A stretch of DNA of 64,000 bases from Eubacterium sp. MSJ-21 (GCF_018918185.1 NZ_JAHLPZ010000003.1:124001-188000); one strand, 5' to 3'; counted from the first letter of the stretch, positions 34,888-44,165 are shown. Numbers and translations are program-made. Notes: a model not told the origin generated them from the letters alone.

Positions 34888-36489
34888 TCACTCCCAATCG
34901 TCGTTTAGCCAATTTCGTAACAATGCCACTACTGCTTCCGGATTCTCATCCACAAATTTCTCAATCTGCTGCTTGGAAGCGGATTTATCACTAAACTCAA
35001 TATCATCCAAAGTCTGGTTTTCCTTCGTTGTCGCAAGTAAAGCTTCTACCGAAAGCTCCGGTTCTGTCTCTACAACCTCCTGTGGCTTCATGCTACGGAA
35101 TACAACAAATAAGAGTAATCCACCAATAACCACAGCAAGAACAATTGACAAAATACTCTGTACCGGTACAGACTTTGTCTCTGCCGGGTAAAAAACAGGC
35201 ACAATCCGTTCTACAACATAGATATTTGCCGCCTTCATGCCAGTTGCACTTGCAAGCATATTTACCATTTCTTCCGGATTAATATTCTCCGTCGGTGTCG
35301 AGTTCGCTGCCTGATACTCTGCAAAGGTTGTGTCATTCAACAACCCCTGCTCCTTCATCTGATCCTCGTAATAATTCTCATACCGTGTCAGATACAGCGC
35401 CATACTGGAATTCTTCATATCGACATCTCCGACCGGTGTCACAGTACGTGTAGTTGTACTGCTTGTCTCATAATCCTCACGAAGAACACTCAGTGTTGAA
35501 CCGGCATTTGCATTATCAAGCAGATTATAGTCTGTAATTTCCTCACCATTTGCATCCGTTCCAACTACACCACCGGTACCATCTGTGTTTTCCGCCAGAT
35601 AATAATAGTGGGATGATTTCGGACCGGTATCGTCCTCATCGTTGGAATAGTATTTGATGTCCTCAATCTCCTGCTGGGAAATATTCACATCCAGATTTGC
35701 AGATACAGATACTTCATCGTATACACCAGAATTCACCATCAAGTTCCAAAGCTTGCTGTTGTAATACTCCTCGACCTGCTGTTGTACCATAATAACCGGA
35801 GAAGCACTTGTTGTGGAATTCTGACCGGAGAATAATAATTCACCCTTGTTATCCACGATTGTAATTGCCTTAGTATCCGAATTACCAACGCATGTTTTTG
35901 CATATTCTACAATCGCATTTGTACTTTCCTGATTATAATCACCGTTTATGGTAAGCATAATGCTGACCGATGCAGTCTGATCACTCGCATATACCGTGTT
36001 CGTACTTTCTGGCAGATTAATTGTAACCGATGCTTTCGTCACGCCCTGCATGGATGCGATATCCCGTTCCATCTCAGACTGTTTATAAAGCTTTGCCTTA
36101 AGCTTCTTCTCCGAATCTGTGGTATTAAAACTGTTGTTAAACAGACTGTCATAATCCGACTGTCCGTTGTTCGTTCCAATACCATTCTCGCCAAGGAGCA
36201 GACGTGCCTGAGACACTTGATTTTCATCGACCTCGATTTTTAACGCATCGTCGCTGACCTTGTATGTGATTGAATTATCTTCCAGCAGATTCGCTGCCTG
36301 CGCGGCTGTCGCTGTATCCTCAAAGGTGGACAACACCACATAAGAAGTCCGATTTAAGATTGCAACCAACGCAATCACTGCAACCAGAACTGCCGCCAGA
36401 ACCGAGAAAAATAACGCCTTCTGTCTCTTTGTGTATTTTTTCCAAAACTCAACTATCTTCGACGGTAGTTGACTAAACCATTCTCTCAT
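34888..36489 (-). CDS. fliF: Flagellar MS-ring protein FliF
   Basis: 533 residues. Membrane segments at about 25-45 and 445-465 flank the periplasmic ring-building motifs (the PrgK/YscJ-like domain around VLSTFEDTATAAQAANLLED and MEREIASMQGV-type helix). The C-terminal tail (DEFFSDKS-like, then NPEAVVALLRNWLNDDWE) binds FliG. It is the assembly base of the basal body. Confidence 0.97.
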   Translation of the reverse strand: MREWFSQLPSKIVEFWKKYTKRQKALFFSVLAAVLVAVIALVAILNRTSYVVLSTFEDTATAAQAANLLEDNSITYKVSDDALKIEVDENQVSQARLLLGENGIGTNNGQSDYDSLFNNSFNTTDSEKKLKAKLYKQSEMERDIASMQGVTKASVTINLPESTNTVYASDQTASVSIMLTINGDYNQESTNAIVEYAKTCVGNSDTKAITIVDNKGELLFSGQNSTTSASPVIMVQQQVEEYYNSKLWNLMVNSGVYDEVSVSANLDVNISQQEIEDIKYYSNDEDDTGPKSSHYYYLAENTDGTGGVVGTDANGEEITDYNLLDNANAGSTLSVLREDYETSSTTTRTVTPVGDVDMKNSSMALYLTRYENYYEDQMKEQGLLNDTTFAEYQAANSTPTENINPEEMVNMLASATGMKAANIYVVERIVPVFYPAETKSVPVQSILSIVLAVVIGGLLLFVVFRSMKPQEVVETEPELSVEALLATTKENQTLDDIEFSDKSASKQQIEKFVDENPEAVVALLRNWLNDDWE

Positions 36490-36515
36490 ATGCTACCTAC
36501 TCTATATGCATCTGA

Positions 36516-36863
36516 TTACAACTGCATATTCATCAATTCTTTATATGCGGATACAACCGCATTTGTAACTTTCACTGTATACTGCAGGGAAATGTTTGCC
36601 TTACGCGCAGCAGCAGCAACATCATGGATGTTATCTGAATAACCGAGTGCATAACTCATCTCCGCAGACTCTGCAGACTTCTGAAGAGAATCTGTTTCTT
36701 TGTACATATCCACTGCCGCATTCAAAAATGTATCAAACGCCGTACCTTGTGAGCCAGACGTCTTCTTATCTGCACGTTCCGCAGAGCTTGCGGAATTCGC
36801 AGACTGAATACTGTTTAAGGTTGTCCATTCATCACTGAACAGACTTACTGGTGTAATTGCCAT
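36516..36863 (-). CDS. fliE: Flagellar hook-basal body protein FliE
   Basis: 115 residues. The family region FDTFLNAAVDMYKETDSLQK and the end ISLQYTVKVTNAVVSAYKEL match FliE, the adaptor between MS-ring and rod. It lies between flgC and fliF, the standard order. Confidence 0.92.
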   Translation of the reverse strand: MAITPVSLFSDEWTTLNSIQSANSASSAERADKKTSGSQGTAFDTFLNAAVDMYKETDSLQKSAESAEMSYALGYSDNIHDVAAAARKANISLQYTVKVTNAVVSAYKELMNMQL

Positions 36864-36883
36864 TTATTTATCTCCTGCTACTC

Positions 36884-37324
36884 TTAGCTGTTAAATAGTT
36901 CCAATCCTTTTGCTGCGATATTTTTCGCTGCATTGAATGCCGTCGCACTTGCCTCATAGGAACGGCTTGAATCAATCAGGTTTGTCATCTCGGTCACCGT
37001 GTCCACATTTGGATATTCCACATAGCCATCTGCATTTGCATCCGGATTATCCGGCTCGTATACAAGACGTAAATCTGATGGATCTTCCACAATCTTTGTT
37101 ACCTTGACACCATTTGGTTCATAATTTGCCATATAACCATTTAACATATGATCAAAAGATGTTGTATCCTGTTCTTCAAACACGACCGTCTTTCTGCGAT
37201 ACGCACCACCGTTTTCTGTACGTGTAGTATTTGCATTGGCAATGTTCTGTGCAATTACATCCATTCGCATCTGCTGTGCCGTCATACCGGTTGCAGATAC
37301 GTTCATCGCTGAAAATACACCCAT
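36884..37324 (-). CDS. flgC: Flagellar basal-body rod protein FlgC
   Basis: 146 residues. N-terminal MNVSATGMTAQQMRMDVIAQ with NIANANTTRTENG, and the C-terminal TEMTNLIDSSRSYEASATAF motif of rod proteins. Proximal rod subunit. It follows flgB. Confidence 0.95.
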   Translation of the reverse strand: MGVFSAMNVSATGMTAQQMRMDVIAQNIANANTTRTENGGAYRRKTVVFEEQDTTSFDHMLNGYMANYEPNGVKVTKIVEDPSDLRLVYEPDNPDANADGYVEYPNVDTVTEMTNLIDSSRSYEASATAFNAAKNIAAKGLELFNS

Positions 37325-37391
37325 CGCTGTTACCTCCCTATTCTGATATCTGATGTTCTTATGGGTACATCACTATCAGATATTATCCTCA

Positions 37392-37790
37392 TTAATTTCC
37401 AGAACTAAGCACAGTATTATATCTGGCAAATTCCTGATTCATCAGATCTACAAGTGCCTGATACTTGATCTGGTTTTCCGCCAGTCTTGCTTCTTCGGTA
37501 TTAATATCGACATTATTACCATCTAACCGGTAAGAAAGTGATGCATTATCCGTATACACCTGTGCATCCAATGTCTCAAGATTCTGATTTGCTTTTTTTA
37601 CTGCCTTGCTCAGATTCTTTTCCCCTGCAAGCTCGCCTTGCAGAACCGACTCAAAATCCAGATCTTTCCGCTTGTAATTCGGTGTGCTTACATTCGCAAT
37701 GTTGTTTGTCAGAAGCTCATTTCGCAGATTCGCTGCATCCGCTGCTTTGTCCAAAATATTCACATAATTATAAATACCGGATGTGATCAT
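37392..37790 (-). CDS. flgB: Flagellar basal-body rod protein FlgB
   Basis: 132 residues. The N-terminal rod motif NIANVSTPNYKRKDLDFES is clear, and the end (AENQIKYQALVDLMNQEFAR) fits FlgB. It is the first gene of the fla/che locus, with GGAGG close to the start. Its 5' region holds a 7-base dyad and follows the topA terminator; no convincing sigma-D promoter is seen there. Confidence 0.95.
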   Translation of the reverse strand: MITSGIYNYVNILDKAADAANLRNELLTNNIANVSTPNYKRKDLDFESVLQGELAGEKNLSKAVKKANQNLETLDAQVYTDNASLSYRLDGNNVDINTEEARLAENQIKYQALVDLMNQEFARYNTVLSSGN

Positions 37791-37826
37791 CGACTTCCTC
37801 CTTTATCTATATTCAAATCATCTAAC

Positions 37827-37846
37827 ACATATCAGAACGGATATGT
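37827..37846. promoter_or_regulatory. Perfect 7-base dyad in the flgB upstream region
   Basis: ACATATC, six bases, GATATGT, about 40 bases before flgB. It is the only perfect dyad between the topA terminator and the fla/che locus, so a possible operator or leader hairpin. Role unknown. Confidence 0.35.
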
Positions 37847-37892
37847 ATTGATATAAAATATTGCCGTCTTAAACACCCATATTGTATCCATA

Positions 37893-37931
37893 CAAAAATA
37901 GTTACTGTACAGATTTCCATACAGTAACTAT
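37893..37931 (-). terminator. Intrinsic terminator after topA
   Basis: Twelve-base perfect arms ATAGTTACTGTA / TACAGTAACTAT with a 10-base loop, then TTTTTG on the minus strand, 55 bases after the topA stop. It separates topA from the fla/che locus. Confidence 0.85.
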
Positions 37932-37985
37932 CCTACCATATTTTGTGGTATGCTTCAACAAAAATCTTTTCCTACCACTAAATAT

Positions 37986-40040
37986 TTACTCATTTTCATT
38001 TTTTTCGCGTTCGCAGGTGTATCCGCACGTCTCGGAGGCGCACAGAAGCTTGTTTCCCTTCTCCACCATGTAGCCGCCGCATTTCGGACATTTCTTGTCC
38101 GACGGCTTCGACCAGGACATGAAATCGCAGTCCGGATAACCGATACATCCGTAGTAAAGTCTGCCCTTTTTCGTCTTTCGAAGGATGATATCCTTGCCAC
38201 ATTTCGGACAGGCAACGCCAATCTTCTCATAGTATGTCTTTGTGTTCCGGCACTCTGGGAATCCCGGACAAGCAAGAAACTTTCCATGTGGACCATATTT
38301 GATGACCATCATGCGTCCGCACTGGTCACACGGCACATCGGATACCTCATCGGCAATCTTCACAGATTCCAGAGATTCCTTTGCCTTCTCCACAGACTCT
38401 GCGAGATCCGGATAGAAATTCCGGATAACAACCTTCCACTCTAATTTTCCTTCTTCAATGCTGTCCAGAAGCGACTCAATATTTGCTGTAAACTCGGTAT
38501 CCACAATTGCCGGGAATGCATCCGACATCATTTTATTGACTGCCGCACCAAGCTCTGTCACATACAGATTCTTGTTCTCCCGGATCACATAACGCCGGTT
38601 TAAAATCGTTGTGATCGTCGATGCATACGTAGACGGACGCCCAATTCCAAGTTCCTCCATCGTCTTTACAAGAAGCGCCTCTGTATAATGTGCCGGCGGC
38701 TGTGTGAAATGCTGCTTTTCCTCAAGCTCTGCACAGGTAAGTGTTGTACCTTTTTCCAGTCCGGTCAGTCTTGTCTTTTCTTCCTTCTCTTCATCTAACG
38801 AATATACAGACATGAATCCATCGAACACAACCTTCGATGTAGAAGCCTTAAACTTATGTTCCTCTGCCGTGGCATATACTGTCTTGTTCTCATAAACTGC
38901 CGGTGCCATACGGCTTGCCAGAAAACGGTTATAGATAAGCTGGTATAAACGGAACTGGTCACGTGGAAGCTGCTCCTTTAATTTTACAGGAGACAGTTCG
39001 ACATTTGTCGGACGGATTGCCTCATGCGCATCCTGAATCTTCTTGCCGGTCTTTACATCCTTTGCCTCGCCGACATAGTTCTCACCAAACTGCTGCTTGA
39101 TGTATTCCTTCGCATTTTTGTCTGCTTCCTCTGAGATTCGTGTCGAATCTGTACGCAGGTATGTAATCAGACCGATCGAGCCCATGCCCTTGATCTCCAC
39201 ACCTTCATACAACTGCTGTGCGATACGCATCGTCTTATTTGTTGCAAAATTCAATTTCTTTCCAGCTTCCTGCTGCAACGTACTTGTTGTAAACGGAAGT
39301 GGCTGTTTCTTCGTCTTCTCGCTTACCTTTATCTCTGAAACCGTAAATGGCTTTCCGTCGATTTCTTTCTTTACCCGATCAAGTTCTTCTTTTTTGACTT
39401 TATCCTTCGCATAATGAAAGCAAACCGGTTTCAACGCCGGATTCGCTGACAGATACGCATCTAAGCTCCAGTATTCTTCCGGAATAAATGCATTGATCTC
39501 ATCTTCCCGGTCACAGATCAGTTTCAAAGCGGCTGACTGCACACGGCCGGCACTCAAGCCTCTCTTGATCTTCTCCCACAAAAGCGGGCTGATGGAATAG
39601 CCAACCAGACGGTCAAGCACACGTCTTGCCTGTTGTGCATCTACCAGATCCATGTCAATTTCCCTGGCATTTTTTATAGAAGATTTGACTGCATTTTTCG
39701 TAATCTCATTAAATGTAATTCTCTTATAATTTTTGCCTTCGAGTTTCAGGGCTGCAATCAGATGATATGAGATTGCTTCTCCTTCACGGTCAGGGTCCGT
39801 TGCGAGATAGATCTTATCTGCTTTTTTGACTGCCTTACGAAGTTGCGCCAATAATTCACCTTTCCCCCGAATTGTGATGTAATGCGGTTCGTAATCATGT
39901 TCAATATCAATACCCATCTGGCTTTTCGGCATATCCCGTACATGTCCGTTCGATGCGATAACATCATAGGATGCACCCAGGAATTTTTTAATTGTCTTTG
40001 CCTTTGCCGGTGACTCGACAATTACCAGATTTTTTGCCAT
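37986..40040 (-). CDS. topA: DNA topoisomerase I
   Basis: 684 residues from ATG 40040 (MAKNLVIVESPAKAKT), after GGAGGAATGGGAA; the frame to 40079 is not needed. TOPRIM domain with ATDPDREGEAI, an active-site Tyr region in GLITYLRTDSTRI, and three C-terminal Cys4 zinc modules starting at CDQCGRMM, CPKCGKD and CPKCGGYM. It relaxes negative supercoils. It has its own promoter and terminator. Its usual neighbour dprA/yifB is present but 11 kb away, with the accessory region inserted between them. Confidence 0.97.
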   Translation of the reverse strand: MAKNLVIVESPAKAKTIKKFLGASYDVIASNGHVRDMPKSQMGIDIEHDYEPHYITIRGKGELLAQLRKAVKKADKIYLATDPDREGEAISYHLIAALKLEGKNYKRITFNEITKNAVKSSIKNAREIDMDLVDAQQARRVLDRLVGYSISPLLWEKIKRGLSAGRVQSAALKLICDREDEINAFIPEEYWSLDAYLSANPALKPVCFHYAKDKVKKEELDRVKKEIDGKPFTVSEIKVSEKTKKQPLPFTTSTLQQEAGKKLNFATNKTMRIAQQLYEGVEIKGMGSIGLITYLRTDSTRISEEADKNAKEYIKQQFGENYVGEAKDVKTGKKIQDAHEAIRPTNVELSPVKLKEQLPRDQFRLYQLIYNRFLASRMAPAVYENKTVYATAEEHKFKASTSKVVFDGFMSVYSLDEEKEEKTRLTGLEKGTTLTCAELEEKQHFTQPPAHYTEALLVKTMEELGIGRPSTYASTITTILNRRYVIRENKNLYVTELGAAVNKMMSDAFPAIVDTEFTANIESLLDSIEEGKLEWKVVIRNFYPDLAESVEKAKESLESVKIADEVSDVPCDQCGRMMVIKYGPHGKFLACPGFPECRNTKTYYEKIGVACPKCGKDIILRKTKKGRLYYGCIGYPDCDFMSWSKPSDKKCPKCGGYMVEKGNKLLCASETCGYTCEREKNENE

Positions 40041-40083
40041 TTCCCATTCCTCCAATACTTTTCTAGTATTCAAAAACAAGCAA

Positions 40084-40112
40084 ACTATACACTATTTTCG
40101 GTGGAGGTGCAA
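40084..40112 (-). promoter_or_regulatory. Sigma-A promoter of topA
   Basis: TTGCAC (minus 40112-40107), 17 bases, TATAGT (40089-40084), 44 bases upstream of the topA start. Confidence 0.75.
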
Positions 40113-40548
40113 GGTTAAATTCTTTTCTATCCCATTTTTTAATCCATCTTCTGCCACATTTTTACCCCACTTCTTCTATCCACTTTATGCATTCCTGCCC
40201 CATTATTTCACGTTCTCTAGCACATTCTTCCGGGAATTCTTTCTTATTAACAGCTTTATCTTGCCACAGGATTTTCACAGTTTCCAATATTGGGGAATTT
40301 TCGGATAATTCAAATATTCCCCCAAATCATTCCTTACATATTTGTCTGTCATTGGGGATTTTTTACATATTTCGATAATTTCCCCATCATTTTTTGTATT
40401 TTCTTCCATTTTGTTGGGTGTTTTTTCTTATTTGCAATTTTCACCCAATTCCTTGCTATACCTCTACTTGTTATTGGAGGATTTTTGATGATTACCAATA
40501 TTTTAATCAATATTTGCTACAGCAAAAGAAATCATATTTATACAATAT
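40113..40548. other. Gene-free region upstream of topA with TGG boxes and three stem-loops
   Basis: No convincing gene on either strand. From 40131 to 40202 the minus strand carries six TGG-containing purine boxes spaced 10-20 bases apart, just upstream of the topA -35. Further out three dyads follow one another: TTGGGG.. / ..CCCCCAA at about 40290-40324, TTGGGGA / TCCCCAT at 40352-40387, and TTGGGTG / CACCCAA at 40414-40448, each with a loop of 20 or more bases. A direct repeat TTACATATTT lies at 40334 and 40363. The role is unknown. Confidence 0.5.
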
Positions 40549-40581
40549 AAAAGCAGGAAGTCTCGCTATAAGACCGCCTGC
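40549..40581 (-). terminator. Intrinsic terminator after the XRE regulator gene
   Basis: Arms GCAGG..TCT / AGA..CCTGC on the minus strand (one mismatch and one G-U inside), then TTTTATAT. Confidence 0.7.
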
Positions 40582-40668
40582 CTGTTGATTATTCTTATAT
40601 AGTTTTCTATATCTCGTTTTCCTTTAGAAATTTACCACTCTCATTACTTAATCATAAAATAAACTGTA

Positions 40669-41184
40669 TTATTTTTGATTAGAGCTTCTTCTCATCTCTC
40701 GTTTAGCTTTAATTTTACCTAAAAGTCCAGAAAGATACATGGCTAATACAATTAATACACCAAAATCTAATCCAAGTCCCGCACTTGCAACTCTTTCGTA
40801 GATACTTCCTGGTGTGTCTAATCCCATTACTTCAATAATAACAAATGCAATCATTCCTATTATTGCAATAACCGTAAGTACAAATAACCTTCCTTTAATT
40901 TTTTGATTAATTGTCTCTGTATAATCAGATAATTTCAATAATGTTTCTTTTACTTCTTCATTCATATTCTCACTTTTCCTTTCTCCATCAATGATTTCAG
41001 GTATACTAACATCATAAAAATCAGCCAATTCAGCCAACAAACTAATATCAGGCATATTAGAACCTGTTTCCCATCTAGAAACCGTTCGTCCTGAAACATT
41101 TATCTTTTCGGCAAGCTGTTCCTGTGTAATATCCTTTTCTTTCCTAAGTTCTTTTAAGAAACTTCCGATTTTTTTCTGATCCAT
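40669..41184 (-). CDS. XRE-family transcriptional regulator with two membrane segments
   Basis: 171 residues from ATG 41184 (MDQKKIGSFLKELRKEKD), six bases after AAGGAGGAAA. An N-terminal helix-turn-helix (residues 3-60, with ITQEQLAEKINVSGRTVSRW) is joined to a C-terminal region with membrane segments at about 105-125 and 138-158 and a basic end. Membrane-tethered XRE proteins of this kind are common in clostridia; the target is unknown. Possible autoregulation through the dyad-like sequence GACAGATTTGTCC at about 41270 is guesswork. Confidence 0.85.
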   Translation of the reverse strand: MDQKKIGSFLKELRKEKDITQEQLAEKINVSGRTVSRWETGSNMPDISLLAELADFYDVSIPEIIDGERKSENMNEEVKETLLKLSDYTETINQKIKGRLFVLTVIAIIGMIAFVIIEVMGLDTPGSIYERVASAGLGLDFGVLIVLAMYLSGLLGKIKAKREMRRSSNQK

Positions 41185-41363
41185 ACTGTTTCCTCCTTTC
41201 ATCGACAGAGTAATATTATTCTACTAAACATAACACGACACAAAGCGAGAAAATGCCGTATTTACGCTATTGGACAAATCTGTCTAGTATTATTTATATT
41301 GGCTTTAGCCCTAAATACTTCAATTTTTCAAGTTTCCGAATTACAATTTGCTCATAATACTGG

Positions 41364-42107
41364 TTATACACTTAAATAATCTTTATATTCTTTATCTAAA
41401 AGTTTCTTAAATTCGTCATAATCATCCCATTTAAATGTAAATCCACATCTTCTACGATCTCTTTCACCATACTTGTCTGTAAAAACATTCGCATATTTTT
41501 GCGACACTTTATTATAAAAATTATCAATACTTTCAAATCCATCATTTAAACAGTAGTCTATAAATGGCAATATTTTATCACTAACATCCTCTTCTGATAG
41601 TTTCAAATCAATACATTCAAATAAATCATCTGGCATTGTTTGTCTTTTTTTAACCTTTTCTATGGTTTCATTTATGACTGGATCTAAAGTTAAAAATTCA
41701 TTTTCTACAAGCCAGGAAAGATAAAAAGCAATTTCAGTGCAACAATATTTCCATATTATCTCCTCATCTTTTTCATTCAAATCTGTATCTTTTTTATTAT
41801 ACTGTATGCGATAATTTGCCTCTGCAATATCCCAATTCCATTCTGAATTGTACAAATAACCTCTATAAGTTTTTGCATTGTTATTAACTTTTTTATTATT
41901 CGGATTATTAAATTGTTTATAAAATTTCACGAATCCAAATACACATGTAATAATTAATAATACAAAGAGTCCACCAAACACAGCAATATCTGAAATGTTG
42001 CGATCAAATATTGTTATGAAAATAAATCCTACAATGCTTATAATTGTAATAATCCCACAACAAATCATTCCATCCTTTGAATATTTTTTTACTTTTTCTT
42101 CATTCAT
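41364..42107 (-). CDS. Unrecognised membrane protein of the accessory cluster
   Basis: 247 residues, AT-rich codons. Two N-terminal membrane segments (about 15-32 and 40-63), then a soluble, acidic region. The part around residues 80-135 (YLYNSEWNWDIAEANYR, IAFYLSWLVENEFL) resembles in layout the small DUF7832-type domains found among immunity-like genes, but I am not sure of this. The start has a GAGGAGAAAATATAG site. It lies in a run with a DUF2716-like and an ankyrin protein. Confidence 0.55.
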   Translation of the reverse strand: MNEEKVKKYSKDGMICCGIITIISIVGFIFITIFDRNISDIAVFGGLFVLLIITCVFGFVKFYKQFNNPNNKKVNNNAKTYRGYLYNSEWNWDIAEANYRIQYNKKDTDLNEKDEEIIWKYCCTEIAFYLSWLVENEFLTLDPVINETIEKVKKRQTMPDDLFECIDLKLSEEDVSDKILPFIDYCLNDGFESIDNFYNKVSQKYANVFTDKYGERDRRRCGFTFKWDDYDEFKKLLDKEYKDYLSV

Positions 42108-42170
42108 CTATATTTTCTCCTCGTATTTTAAAATTTCTGACTCTTCAACCTCCAATGTGCACGCAAGCTC

Positions 42171-42641
42171 CTAATATAGTTCAAGTCCTAACTTTTCCTT
42201 GTTCTTTTCAAACCTTTTAATCAGTTCTTTTCCCATTATTATAATTTCATTTCGCCAAGGATGACCGAAGATTCCATAATTCCATGTGCCATCAAAGAAA
42301 AAATAATAGTCTCCATCTGGATAATATGTCGGAAAATACACTTGACATTGTCTATCAGAATCATAGTAGTTATAATTCATTGAAATATCTTCCATAGGTG
42401 AAAATTCAAAACAATCATGATTCCAATCTAGGGCATACATTTTTTCTAGTCCCAGTTCCTTCAAAATAGAATTAATTATGTTCTCTTGTTCTTCATTCCA
42501 AGGAATTGCTTTATGATATTTTTTTGTATCGCCTGGTATTATAATCCATTCACCAATGATGTCTGTTCCCGGCTTGAACTTAAATTCATTATTTAATTTA
42601 TCCCATAAGATTTTTTCTTCATCTTTAGATATAACTCTCAA
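42171..42641 (-). CDS. DUF2716-like protein
   Basis: 156 residues, soluble, Trp/Tyr/Phe-rich. ALDWNHDCFEFSP, YPDGDYYFFFDG and GIFGHPWRNEI are the pattern I recall for DUF2716. Members are scattered and often lie near polymorphic-toxin immunity genes. The function is unknown; the AT-rich coding and neighbours suggest horizontal acquisition. Confidence 0.6.
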   Translation of the reverse strand: MRVISKDEEKILWDKLNNEFKFKPGTDIIGEWIIIPGDTKKYHKAIPWNEEQENIINSILKELGLEKMYALDWNHDCFEFSPMEDISMNYNYYDSDRQCQVYFPTYYPDGDYYFFFDGTWNYGIFGHPWRNEIIIMGKELIKRFEKNKEKLGLELY

Positions 42642-42679
42642 TATATATTCTCCTTCGCACTGAAAATAAGAATTTTCAA

Positions 42680-43336
42680 TTAAATTTGACTTAGTAATTT
42701 TGACAACGAACCGCCTAAATAAAAATCTCTAACAGTACGCTTTGTATCGGGTGATACATAGCTTATATCTGCCCCATATTTACACAAAAGGTTAAGGACA
42801 TTCAACAAATCATTTTCTAACTCTTTTGTAAAAATTCTATCATCACTTTCAGAATTCGTAGAATAATTAAAAGTTGGTAATATTTGATTCGCTTGCAAAC
42901 AAAATCTCCAAATTCCCGAGTTTCCGTAGGAATCTAGCTTATTAACATCTGCGCCCAGCTTCAGCATTTTCTCCAAAATTTCATATGCTTTCCTAGCCTC
43001 ATTCTCAGTTGAATATTCTATAAATCCTCTGATTTTGTCGTTTGTATTCCATCTGCATTTCATTACAGCTGCATTAATTGCATCGTGTATCACCGGAGTT
43101 CTCCACTTATTACAACAAGACTCATCTTCCATATAATTCAAATCGGCTCCACAATCAATCAAATATTCCGCTATATCTAATGCACCTGTTTTTAGTGCAA
43201 CCTGCAAAGGTGATTGTCCATCATCTTTTTTAGGTGGCTGCTTCGCCACGCAGTTAACCAGTTCTTCTTTGTTTTCAATTAAAGTTCTTACCAAATCAAA
43301 ATCTTTATCCCTTATTGCTTTAAATATTTTTTTCAA
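42680..43336 (-). CDS. Ankyrin-repeat protein
   Basis: 218 residues. At least three ankyrin-like units: DFDLVRTLIENKEELVN, then DGQSPLQVALKTGALDIAEY with LIDCGADLN, and a later KMLKLGADVNKLDSYGNSGI, ending with LLCKYGADISYV. No signal or membrane segment. Small cytoplasmic ankyrin proteins commonly occur as immunity or antitoxin-like partners; here it is next to DUF2716-like and membrane proteins. The partner is not known. Confidence 0.75.
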   Translation of the reverse strand: MKKIFKAIRDKDFDLVRTLIENKEELVNCVAKQPPKKDDGQSPLQVALKTGALDIAEYLIDCGADLNYMEDESCCNKWRTPVIHDAINAAVMKCRWNTNDKIRGFIEYSTENEARKAYEILEKMLKLGADVNKLDSYGNSGIWRFCLQANQILPTFNYSTNSESDDRIFTKELENDLLNVLNLLCKYGADISYVSPDTKRTVRDFYLGGSLSKLLSQI

Positions 43337-43368
43337 ATTATCCCCTCCATCGCTATGAAAATAAGAAT

Positions 43369-43995
43369 TTATCTTATACCAGCATAAAACCTCTGCAACA
43401 CGATTGCCAACTCTTCCGGAGCTTCTATATTTGCTTCATGACCTGTTTTCATAAGTTCATGGAAGTAAGAATTGTTCAAATAATGGCAAAGTTCTTTTGA
43501 AGTTTTTTTGTTTGCCTTGTCCTTCTCTCCACAAACGATCAATACAGGACAAGACACCTTATGCAGCGAGTCACTGAAATCTAATTCAGCCATCGTGCCG
43601 CATAGGCTGATAACATCTGCTTTTTTGAAGCCCATTTTATCGAATGCCGAATTCGGCATAAGGTGAAACAACATATTCTGAACTTTCAATAATTTTTTTG
43701 GCATTTTATATTGTGCTGCAATTAATACGAGCGCCTTTACTTTATCCGGATGGTCTATCGCATAATCAAGTGCCAAAACAGCTCCCAGAGAAAGCCCACA
43801 TAAGACAATTTCTTCGTTCTCCTTGTCGCATTCTCCTGAGAATGATGAATATAACTCCTTATATGTAGCAGATTTCCCTTCTAACATCTCTGATAAACTC
43901 AGACTGACACTACTTTCCGATACTTTCGTTTCTTTTATTGTCCTATTCCAACTGTCTGGATTTTGTCCTAGTCCATGCAAATATAGATACTTCAT
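43369..43995 (-). CDS. Alpha/beta hydrolase (intact copy)
   Basis: 208 residues. The N-terminal YLYLHGLGQNPDSW is the oxyanion region, Ser69 is the nucleophile in CGLSLGAVL, Asp159 lies in CGEKDKAN and His186 in KTGHEANIEAP, so the triad is complete. GGAGGATAATAT precedes the start. The substrate is unknown. A decayed copy with an internal deletion lies at 51139-51354, and a GNAT remnant lies 28 bases upstream of this gene. Confidence 0.85.
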   Translation of the reverse strand: MKYLYLHGLGQNPDSWNRTIKETKVSESSVSLSLSEMLEGKSATYKELYSSFSGECDKENEEIVLCGLSLGAVLALDYAIDHPDKVKALVLIAAQYKMPKKLLKVQNMLFHLMPNSAFDKMGFKKADVISLCGTMAELDFSDSLHKVSCPVLIVCGEKDKANKKTSKELCHYLNNSYFHELMKTGHEANIEAPEELAIVLQRFYAGIR

Positions 43996-44022
43996 ATATT
44001 ATCCTCCTTCAAACTAGAATTT

Positions 44023-44165
44023 CTATTTGTGTTGCCATGTCATTACATAATCTTTTTCTCTGGTAGCCTCATCTAAGCCACTATGCTGAATCTCAAATTC
44101 TTCTCTCTTATAAAGGATATTCATCGTTTAACCCTATAACGACTTGTATTTCTGTATCATACTCA
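44023..44165 (-). pseudogene. Remnant of a GNAT acetyltransferase gene
   Basis: About 90 bases from 44023 closely match the 3' end of the intact GNAT gene (from its stop at 49678), then the match jumps to an internal part of that gene (49905 onward) and ends at about 44165. About 127 bases are missing. In the intact gene the missing segment is flanked by two ATATT copies (49773-49777 and 49900-49904), of which only one remains here. The reading frame is broken and no start is present. Confidence 0.88.
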
